Assembly: GCA_033675545.1 (NCBI GenBank)
Contig: JAWDGP010002614.1
Span: 211,001 to 275,000 of the forward strand
Origin: Elysia crispata
Lineage: Eukaryota; Mollusca; Gastropoda; Plakobranchidae
DNA: 64,000 bases
Reading direction: 5' to 3'
The notes beneath the pieces were generated by a model. It searched no databases and was not told the origin of the DNA. It worked only from the letters and a program-made list of their open reading frames with translations. Position numbers and translations under genes: made by a program. Of the stretch, positions 47,801 to 64,000 are shown piece after piece (position 1 is the first letter of the stretch; each line of letters opens with the position of its first letter).

Positions 47801-49365
47801 AGATTTTAAAGGAAAAAGAGTAATCCTTGATTCAAGGAAATAGCTGTGATGTATATAAGAGAGAAATAAAAAAAAAAAGAACATTAGAAAATACAGCAAT
47901 TGCTATTATTATTATAGCAGCCTGCAAAACTATACTGCAACAGTAGTACTTACTAATATTAATCTCAACGAGAATGTTTTGAACCATGATGTGTGTTTTG
48001 GAATCAAAATCATTCACAGACTTCACCTTAACTACATGATGCTCACAGCTCATCATACATATAGATTGTTACCAAACCTATGTACATAATTCTTTGTCAT
48101 GGACAATCTCAATAATATAATGTACACACACACACACACACAACTTTATATGAAAGATCCATGCCATGTGTCATTATCATTGAAAATAGTTGAAAAACAA
48201 TGGAAAACTGAAATCAAAAGCAAGATATTTTTGTGAATTTAATATTTTAGAGCTCGTAGAACATCAATTTTGTGAATTGAATGGTAAGATTTGATTTTAA
48301 TGGAAAGTGCATAGAGTAATATATTACACAATTTTTTGTATGAAACAAGGGTATAAATAATTATTCTTTTAGCCACGATGTGAAATATGTGCAGCTTTCA
48401 ACTTTTATGCATCCATTTTTCGCGGCCCATTTTTTATTTGCATATTTTATCATGTAAAGCATGTACTGTAAAAATAGTAATATTACATTGTGCATATAAA
48501 GAAGTAATTATATGTGTTGGATTTTTTATCTGTAAAATAATATTTTGCTGAATAGCCACATTTTTTTAAGCGTTTGTTTACTTCCAAAGTATTTTGGTTT
48601 AAAACTTGGATCAATTCTTTCACAAAGATGATGGCTAAAACTGTTTGGCAGCAGCATCATAAATTTGTTTTGAGGAAGAAAAAAAAAAGCTTACACTACG
48701 GTACTAACTCGTTTTGTTCCCGAAATGACTGGTTGTTTCAGTTATATTTTAGGTTTTACCTTAACAGTTTGCCCTTTTTAAAGAATAGCAGATAAAATAA
48801 GTTATTAATGGAGGAAACTTTGAAATGAAACTCTTTTTTTGAAAAACTATAAGAAATCAGCTCTCAAACTGAATAATCTCTTCCTGTAGAGTAATGTAGG
48901 CAGCGGTTTCTTTCCATGCGGCGGTCATGTTTCATTTGCCAAATCAGGGCTCTATGAAGTAACTGAATCGTTCGAAAAATTGGAAATTACATGTATATAC
49001 ATCAACATGATTGTCTTCAGATCAACAAACCTCTAGAGTAAAAATGAAACACATAGAAGTTCATATGTTGGTTAGTTTTACGTCCCCTAAGTTTCCAATA
49101 GATTCTGATTCACAGAGAGATTTTTAACATTGACAACCCTTTTCTTTTTTAAGGGTTCATCTTTCTAAAAGAACAAATGTATTAATTTTCTTATAAATTT
49201 CCTCAGAAAATTTGAACATTCTAAAGTTGACTATGAGCAGCATAAATTTATTGATGCTAATATGTTGGCATTGTCCAAGATTTTCAAATTAAGTGCTTAA
49301 AACTAGTTAAACACTCATTTTGTTTCATCCTTGTATTGTTTACCACTTCTTATTTATCCAAACAG
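44844..49365. other. Intergenic, no supported gene
   Basis: AT-rich, with a (CA)n run at 48122-48142. 45925-46020 has weak tRNA-like A- and B-box motifs spaced too far apart to call. Confidence 0.45.
48122..48142. repeat. (CA)n microsatellite
   Basis: About 10 CA units. Confidence 0.9.
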
Positions 49366-49454
49366 GGACAGACGACCATCAAAAGAATGCAAAAGATGGT
49401 AGAGATGAAGAGGAAAAGGGACAGAATGAAACGGAAGACAATTTTCTCTAACAT
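49366..49454 (+). other. Weak internal- or terminal-exon candidate
   Basis: An 89-nt segment lies between a good acceptor (TTATCCAAACAG) and a consensus donor (CAT|GTAAGT). One frame reads TDDHQKNAKDGRDEEEKGQ and stops; another reads GQTTIKRMQKMVEMKRKRDR through to the donor. Purine-rich, and no family recognised. Partner exons not found. Confidence 0.25.
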
Positions 49455-50209
49455 GTAAGTTGCTTTTCTATTTCATAAAAAAGGTAGTGAGGAAACATTG
49501 AAAAATACCGATCTATCATAAACAGATCTATAAATTATCTGCACCTTGAATATTTTTATGTCAACAAAATAAATGATTTTGTTCCACTCAACAAACTTTT
49601 AAAGTCACTTTATTCATAAAAATTGGTCCAGCTCTGAAAACTGAGGATGATCAATATCCTTAGAATATTCTAAGAAAAATAAAACACATGGTTCAAACTC
49701 ATTGGTTAAACAAAAAACCAACTTTATAACAATTTAATGTGCATCTAGCTTTTGAATAAAATTGCTTTCTCATTATGACATGATGTCCAATACAATACGG
49801 TAATGATTTTCAATTACTATTGCTTCTTCGACAGTATCAACACTGCTAATAAAACATGCATGAAGGGAAAAAAATAAAAAAACCGCAGATGAGAACAGAT
49901 TGATTAACAAAGTAACAACAACAAATACTATCGAAATGCCATAAAATTGTTGAATTCCAGTGCAGTATACAAACAGCTTAATATTTAGATTTCACAAGTG
50001 ATCATTTTCAGGGAAAAGGGTGTAAAGATCATATCAAATCGAAATACGAATGCAATGTTTTCTTATTTTTTCTGACTTAGATATACAAGTTGCAACTAAA
50101 TATAATTATAAATTGTGTTATTTCAAATGTTAATTATTATTACGGCTGTTGCTGCTTACAGAATTAACTGCTGCTACTGCTGCTGCAGAACTGTTGCTAC
50201 TATTATTAT

Positions 50210-50212
50210 AAT

Positions 50213-50308
<96 letters not shown>
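50210..50308. repeat. (CTA)n microsatellite
   Basis: About 33 units just beyond the 3' end of the GPCR gene. Confidence 0.95.
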
Positions 50309-50700
50309 CAGAAGCAGCCATAGCAGTAGTAGCAACAATAACAGGACTATTGCTACTAGTGGTCTAAAAATCAGAGCTCAATATGAGAAGAAAAATCTCT
50401 TATTCTCGTATTTCTTGATCTATCTCACCCTAAAAAAAAAAAACATTAAGAAAATTCTTAGCCTAGCTGAATTTATAAAAGCAGTCAGGTGCATCACATC
50501 ATTCGATATTGTTGAAATAAAGCGACTCCGATCCACTTTAACACAAGCCCAAAATGTAATGGCAGGAACTCATTATGTTCGCAGGCACTCAAAACAAATA
50601 ATTTGTTTTGGGGCGACAATTATTGTCCTCGATAGAATGATCTCCTCCACAAAAGGCTCATGTTAGCCTGTAAAAACGCCGCTTTGGAGCCTAAATGTTG

Positions 50701-56320
<5,620 letters not shown>

Positions 56321-57050
56321 GCTCTCTCCGCACAAACTGCTCGACGAAAGTGTGTTGTGTTGTTTTAGTGTGAGCTTGATCACAGAGGATATAATCTCAT
56401 ATATAAGTATGTATCCATCCTTTCTGGGTTGACGTAGCTGCTGATGTCACTAGCTCTACGCTGGGGCCAAGCGGAACAGTTTACAGAGGTTTTACTTCCC
56501 ATGTTTGATGAGGTGTAACAATGGTTCAGTTCGTTCAGGTGCAAATATCTGGTATGTTTACTTTCCGATCATGTTGCTCCAGCCAGCTTACTGCTTAAAA
56601 ACCAGTCTGAAATTAAAAAAAAAAAAAAAAAAAAAAGAGAAGCTCTTCAATGAATTTATAAAACAAAACAAAAATTGAAATTTTCAGTCAGGGCATTAAC
56701 ACAACATTTATGTTTTTTGGTTTTTTTTTAATCTAAGAATGAATATACGCACCAACCCTGTTCGTCTTTAGTTTTAAGGGATGTCGAATAGCGCATAGCT
56801 CAGGTGACTCAAATTCAGCAAAACAATTTTCAATCTGTTTCTTTCTTTCTTTGTTTAAATCCCTTTTAAATGCGAGAATGAAGCGAATTTTTTCTTATTG
56901 AATTTTGAAGAATGACGAAGGATGAAGCAGCCTTGTAACTTAAACTAAGCAGTGCGCCATTCCTTTTCAACTTTAAAACAAATTTTCAATTAAAAAAAAT
57001 TCTGCTGCCCCGGTTTCAGCATCAGCATCAACATCAACATCACCTTGTCT

Positions 57051-57180
<130 letters not shown>

Positions 57181-59656
57181 AATCTTTTTTGTTTTATTTT
57201 GTTTTTAGATTTATTAAATTCCATTAGGTCTTCTTTTCTTTGCTATTATATGTTTTCCTGATGTGAATAGTTGCACCTCTGAGCATTCCTGCTAGTGCCA
57301 ATGCTCTCAAACGGTAGAAGTTCCTCAGTGCAGTAGCTTTTGCTTCTGCGCTACAAAAAACTTGAAGCAGATCTGATATAACTCTGAGAAATCCCATTCC
57401 CTTTCGACACAGGAATTGAGATCTTGATTCTAAAGATATCCGTTTGCCAATAAAACCACAAGTTGCCTTTTTCTGAAGAAACTCCAGACTAGAATGTTTA
57501 GGCCTAGATCAAACATAGCTTGTAAAAAAAAGTAAATGTAAATCGAATAAAGAAAGCGATTTTAATCAATATTTTTCAAAGCTAGCGTAAAAGAGCTTGA
57601 AATTTGTTCAGATAACCACCAATACTCGAATTCCTCAAACCAGTGCAGTTTATAAAAAGACCTTCATAAGGGTACCAAATAAAAGGATGGAGCCTCAATA
57701 GTACGGCCGTATCGATGGGGTGTTTTGGGCAGTTTTAGGACCAAAATATGTATTTATATTTATATATGACTACGTGTCGACTATAATACTAGCGTACGGT
57801 TTCATCAGAGATGCCTAGAATCAGCTTCTTGCTTGATTTCCCCGAGTGCCAGTAATTTAGAAGCAAAACGGGTATCCGCCTTGTGAGGCAGTACAATTTT
57901 AGGATGCTGTAACGTTGGTTATACGTGCCATGTCTGTTCATGACCACAGAGCAGCTGCTGTGCGGTGTTGTAAAGTATACGCTTACTATATCGAGTGTCA
58001 CCTTAACAAGAGAAACTAAATCATTATGAATCGATTTCTGTTATCCACGATGATGATTTTGACTTAAGCTAATCTCGTTTACCCTAGCAGAGCTGGGAAT
58101 GCTGATGGGTGAATGGTAGGCTTGGAGACAAATTTTCATGATCTGTGGCTAACCCAATTTAGTTAGTTGATGTATTAAGACCAATTCGACGATAAAATCC
58201 TTTTATTTATATCCTTGTTCTGTTTCGTTGAAGAATCTTTTCCCCATCTGAACGTCTTAATTAGAAGCACTTCTTTCTGTTTCAGTTTTGTTACCTGAGG
58301 CACTGGTATTAGAGTAATGGCTTTTAAACATTGAAGATTACTCAATATCGACGATTTCTTAAATGTGCTAGCACTGACTTACAAAAACTTTTAGTGCAAT
58401 CCCATTTTCTCTTGACTTGAGAATGAAGATTGAAACTTGGTTTGAGATCCATTTTTATCCTACACAAAACAAGAGACGTATTTTGATTTCAAAGCTTCTT
58501 GAACCACCATGCATCTTCTTCATAAAGATAACTAATTTTTTTTTTTAAGTTTCCCAATGCTTCTAAGTATTTTTCTATCACTCTCAACACCGCCCAGTTC
58601 AGTAAGGGTGTTTTGTATCTGTTCAACTGCTCCATGGTGGTCATTGATTTGCTGATGAGTAGATTAAAAGTCTTTCTACTAATCGTGATAGAAACGTCTG
58701 AAGTAGTGCAATGTGTGCTAATAATTTAGTTTCATATGATCTTGTGGGTCATGCCTCAGTGGTAGCTAACAAGACTAGAGATTTTAAAACATGTCCATCA
58801 AGAGCAATCCTGTCTGTATAATTTTTTTCCAAAAGATTTTTAATATTATTGTTACTGCAAAATGACTATTTGAAACAAGAATCTTTTATCTTATGGAAAT
58901 CAATTTCTTTCTCGGCATTTAAACTTCGTTACTCTTGTTTCAATTTCTTTTTATAAAGGTGGGGAGACTGACCGGAAGATGAACTGGATAAGTTTTTGGT
59001 TGATCCCTCGGGGCTTTGTACGGAAATCTTTTTACATGCTCTGCTACTTGCTTCCTGTGAATCATTTCGTTGTTTATCACGTGACAATTGATAACCTTCA
59101 CAGATACAGTTCTTTAGACTTGTGTGATGGGTGATACTTGGTCCAACCTTCCTCATGTCTATTGTTGCATTCTTTCTAACATTTCATGCTTGCTCTAGTC
59201 TCTTCAAGCTTCATCCGCAGTTCCTGTCTCTGTCCAACCATATTGATTGATATTTTCGCTTTTCATTTTAGTTTTCATTCTTTGATTTTTTAATTTGTAC
59301 CGAGACCCTGAATAATTCGTTGCTTTCGATTGCTCGTTGACATGTATCTAAGTTAAGTTTTTTCTTCCTTCCTTTCTTTTTTTTTAAATCTCATTTTTAT
59401 ATATCTTTTCTTTCTTTGCTTTTTATTTTCATGTCCTACTATGGGTGTGTACCTTTTATCAATTTTCTCAATATTCGTTCAAATATTTTTCATGTATGTT
59501 AACGTTCTAAGTGTTATTTTCATGGTTGTCTACAAAATGGTAACACCATAGTTTGAACCAGTGTGTCGATCTGTAACTAATTTGCTTCAGATACACTAAG
59601 ATCAACAGGTATGCCATTAATTAATACAAAAACCACCGACGATATTTAGGGAAGAT

Positions 59657-59657
<1 letters not shown>

Positions 59658-59716
<59 letters not shown>

Positions 59717-59722
59717 TATATT
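59658..59722. repeat. (AT)n microsatellite
   Basis: About 26 AT units followed by TATAT variants. Confidence 0.95.
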
Positions 59723-61189
59723 ATATTTCTTTTCTGTTAGCAAAAATCTTCACAGCCCTCTCCGCTTTTTAACCATGCTGTTTGTTCATTATGTCTTCTT
59801 TATAAAATATGATCTTCAAAGTTATTTGTGAAAAAAATATCTAGCCTGCAGTCTATTGCAATATATAATATAAAAAAGGTAAAACGGCGACCTAAAACAA
59901 ATTTAAACGGTTTCTAGCTTCTTTAATAACCTTTTCTTGCATTAGAATACTATTTCTATTTTGTTGTTTCAGTCTTTTCTTTTAATTAACCAATATTTTG
60001 TCGAACGTTACATTTTTTTAAATTTGCGAACCCTCATAATACATGTATCTCTTTAAAAAAAATTATTTTAACTTTGACAGCTTTACTCTATTTTACAGCC
60101 TAGATTTAACTCTTTAGAGTTCATGTCTGACCTAGACCCAAAAGTTCGACAAAAAGAACTTGTACAATAAACCAAAGGAAGTGGCTCGTTCGAAACAAAA
60201 CGTCCGAATTTCAATCTTAGTGGAAGATACAACCAAGTTTTCATGATTTAGATCTTTTTTATATCTTAGTCAATTTCCTCGATAGAACTAAGCTTAAATC
60301 CCATTTCAGGAGAAACAGTTTTATCTGCGGGCTTGTGACTTTTCTTTTTCTAAAAGTAGTCCAGCTCTTTTCTTTGATTGAATAATAAACCCTGATGCCA
60401 CACAGATTGGTCGTAAAGATTGTGAGTTCATGAACTGAATCCTTTTCTACATTGATACACTGTAAATCATTATAAATACACACAGGTAAACTTAAGTTAA
60501 AAAAAAAAAAAACCAAAGAGATCGAACATGAAAAGGATAGGCAGTAGATTGATATTCATGCGACAAAAGGGAAACGATTGCTACTAGATAGCTAGAGATC
60601 AGTGTAAAACTCTTGATAATTGGAATGATGAACGGGTCTGTTAGCATGGGGTCACGAGAGAATATGGTTACTTGGTTTGACGAAATGGTAAAATGTAGGA
60701 AACGTGAGAGAAGCACTGAATGCAGCGAGAGGCCAACAAGTGCCGAGATCCGTGTAAATGTTTGTCAGCGTCCCACAGCATGACTCTTGGTGATCATTAT
60801 CTCTCTGTCATTAAGAACTCCTTTCAATACACTAAAACAAAACAAAACAAGACCATCCTATTGCTTTGACTGATTTTTGAAATTAAGGCTTGTGAATAAG
60901 TGACACAAATTGAGGATCAGTCGGACTAAACACCGTATCATTAAAAGAATAGAGTAGCCTTTTACAACCAAGACAGAACTGCCCTGAAATTCCTCATAAG
61001 ATTGAGGGAAGGGTGAACCGGGGTTCTTGTCCACACTCTTAAGCCAAGAGAACCGTTTTTCCACGTGGTACACAAAAAACTGTCAAATCTTCGTATAGAT
61101 AATAACACTATACTCTCAGCAAACGCTGGCAGTCAAGAGATGCCCACATAGTTCTATAGTCTGATGAAAAACGTCCGTATCCAAATTTA

Positions 61190-62466
61190 CGAGAGGGTTC
61201 AAGAAGTCTTGGTCTTAGTAGGAAAGAATCGTGGTAGAGTAATGGGATTTTGTCAGCTTTTTGCTCATTTCTTTATAACGCAAGATGCAAATTTTCAGAA
61301 AAATTCGACAATAATTATGTACTGACATGTTAGGGTATTTAAGAAAACCCAAATGTTTATCTTCGCTAAATCTTCGCCTTAGAGTCAGCTGGGGATCGCC
61401 AGGTTATCAAATTTTTACACATGCAAGGAAAATCCCCATCTGATGGTTTTTAGGAAATGGCCCAAGTTTATGGTGACAAAAGTCCATGATACAATACTGT
61501 GATATGCTGAGTAAGAAAAATTTAAATCTGGGATCATGTCGGTGATGGATAAAGATCGTGAAGGGCGCCCACCTTTTGTGCTAATTCAAGATAATGTTAC
61601 TATAGTGAAGACAGTGGTTCTACAAGATCAACTCACAACTGTCAAACAGCTCTGGAGTGAAACTGGAATCAGTGTGTAGTCAATGTAAGTGTTCTCCATG
61701 AACATCTCAACATGGACAAAGTTTCTGCCTGGTGTGTACCTTGTCTTTATTACCAGTGAGCAAAACAAGCCGAGAGTTGAGTCCTGCAAACCATACTTCG
61801 GGTGGAATCCAATGAAACGTGTTTCTTTAAAAACATGATTGCTATGGGTTAAACATGGATATATCATTTTGATCCAGCATAAAAAATGTCCTCCATGCAA
61901 TGCAAAACCCCTTATTCTTTTTCAACAAGTGGAAAGATCATGTTGCCGTGTTTCTGAGATTGTGAAGGTTAATTATGACTGAATACCTGGTAAACGGACA
62001 AGCCGCAACAGGAGACAACCACATGTATGAGGGTTCGCTGATAAAATTACGGTCCGAATTGATGAAGAAAAAACGTGGAAAACTCATTAATGGGGTCTTC
62101 CTAGTGCGTGGAAATACCCCTGCGCACAAGGCACAACAATCAGTTCATGTAGTAGGACAGTACGGCTTTGAAATCTTACCACAACCAGCTTATACACCAG
62201 ACTTAGCCTCCTCAGACTTTTATCTGTTCCTAATTTTAAAATTTTACTCAAAGGACGCCGTTTCTATGACAACTGAAGCTGTTGAAAGCTGGTTAGGACC
62301 CATTTCGGGTCCTTTTACTCTCAAAGACTTTTGAAGGTCAAAGATAGGAGACAGAAATGTGTGGTAACTATGTAGAAAAATCAAAGTACGTTTGTGAAGT
62401 TAAAAAGCTCTATTTTTATCCCTTCATAGCTAGACCAAAGACTTGTTGAAGTCCCCTCGAGCCTCG
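61190..62466 (+). mobile_element. Degenerate mariner transposon, 1277 bp
   Basis: Bounded by TA (61188-61189 and 62467-62468), with inverted termini CGAGAGGGTTCAAGAAGTC and (reverse complement of the right end) CGAGGGGACTTCAACAAGTC after a short insertion. The length is typical of mariner. Translated pieces follow the transposase in order: VIKFLHMQGKSP, VYGDKSP, DREGRPPFV, VLQDQLTTVKQL, LHEHLNMDKVSA, TWIYHFDP, KKKRGKLINGVFLV, GNTPAHK, YTPDLASSDFYLF. Many stops and frameshifts. Confidence 0.9.
61385..62334 (+). pseudogene. mariner transposase pseudogene
   Basis: Spans the helix-turn-helix region to the DDE domain. The longest surviving frame starts at 61975. The first catalytic Asp region reads MG*TWI rather than the usual MDETWI, and HDNAPAH reads RGNTPAH, so two of the three catalytic acidic residues are gone; the Asp of PDLASSDF remains. 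Several Trp or Gln codons have become stops. Inactive. Confidence 0.88.
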
Positions 62467-63352
62467 TATGATACTTGTGTCGATCCCATGTTTGAGATTC
62501 AGCTTAAACTCTGCGACAAAAAATGGCTTCTATTTAATGTTATAGGAAGGCTTTGTTGATAACCTTTTTTTTTATTTCGGTTCCATCATGTTTATGGTAG
62601 ATAAAAAAAATCGTTGAAGCAACATATAATTTCTTATTACATATCAACACACACGTTATGTCTTTTCTTAAAGGTGGAAAATCTTATCCAATGATACATA
62701 GTTTGAAGTTTTTAATTCATTCCAACTAATATCTACATTACTACACTGTCCGGAAGAGGGTTAGAAGTTAAAAGTCATTCTAAATACCCAACTCGGGGGT
62801 AACACTGCTTCAAAAACGTCAGCAAGAGAAAAAGCGGCAAGAATAAATAGAAACGTCACTTTCTATACACAGCCAACTCCTGATTTATCAAAGATAAATG
62901 AATCAGTATGATGATTATAATCACTCAATAAGGCGGTATCATTTTTTTTTCATGGGTATCATTCATTCACAAAGAGTGCACTAGAAACTATGGCCATTAT
63001 CCAAACTGAAAATTTCTTTCGATTTATTTTACCCACTTAGAGCTCCATACACAGGTAATAGATCGAATAGACACTAAGCATTTTTTGACTGTAGGAAACT
63101 ATCGATCTTGTAATTGTGTTGTAAGAAGAAGTGGAGGTCATAACACTCAGTATTGAACAAAGACTGTCTTAGACAACTTCAATGCTTCCATAAAAAAAAG
63201 AAAAATCCAAGACAGGTAAGACACAGCTTAATAGGAACCAAACTGAAGGGAAATGTTAAATCGTGCAAAAAGATCACTCACAAAGAGCATTCAAGAGCTC
63301 TTGGCTTTTTTTTTCTTTTCTGAAGATGATGATGTTCATCACGATAACGGTA
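62467..63352. other. Intergenic, nothing recognised
   Basis: AT-rich unique sequence with no exon or repeat seen. Confidence 0.45.

Positions 63353-64000
<648 letters not shown>

Noticed and set aside
56321..56383. GPCR start at 56383
   Set aside because: That codon is GTG. The first ATG in frame is at 56320 and gives an N-terminus with glycosylation sites.
58750..58815. TGCCTCAGTGGTAGC as a SINE or tRNA A box
   Set aside because: No B box follows.

Overview
This is eukaryotic, metazoan nuclear DNA. The genes are split by long AT-rich introns with GT-AG borders, and the window holds an ER chaperone, a rhodopsin-class GPCR, degenerate DNA transposons and LINEs, and very many microsatellites. 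The texture (abundant CT, CTA, TTA and AT arrays, scattered TCTAGA/AGATCT runs, TTAGGG-like repeats, mariner, piggyBac-like and RT relics) fits a lophotrochozoan invertebrate, possibly a mollusc. No species is claimed. All splice joins were made by eye.

Two genes are supported. On the + strand, 13 coding exons between 3018 and 37123 join in frame into a 422-residue ERp44 orthologue. It has a short signal peptide, a thioredoxin a domain with the CRFS active site, b and b' domains, a C-terminal tail and a terminal RDEL retrieval signal. On the - strand, three exons (56320-55854, 54158-53420, 50889-50701) join in frame into a 464-residue orphan class A GPCR. Its last exon lies beyond a 2.5-kb intron full of repeats and is easily missed. 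The two genes converge, with about 13.5 kb of intergenic DNA between them. Nothing suggests that they work together.

Layout. 1-3017: repeats, including a unit of about 415 bp present three times, and a TCTAGA-rich stretch before exon 1. 3018-37123: ERp44, with intron 1 (13 kb) carrying a putative 4.26-kb inverted-repeat element, a 110-bp foldback element, a telomere-like array, a LINE fragment, a higher-order CT array and a small TA-flanked element. Other introns carry a second LINE fragment, tRNA-like SINE candidates, a G-quadruplex motif and an 845-bp TA-flanked element. 37124-50700: intergenic, with a 701-bp element bounded by 18-bp perfect inverted repeats, a piggyBac-like relic, a 58-bp tandem duplication and one weak exon candidate. 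50701-56320: GPCR, with an 18-copy 35-bp minisatellite in intron 2. 56321-64000: intergenic, with a 1277-bp dead mariner and a CTA-rich compound array running off the window.

Most apparent open frames are translations of microsatellites or of AT-rich DNA and are not annotated as genes.
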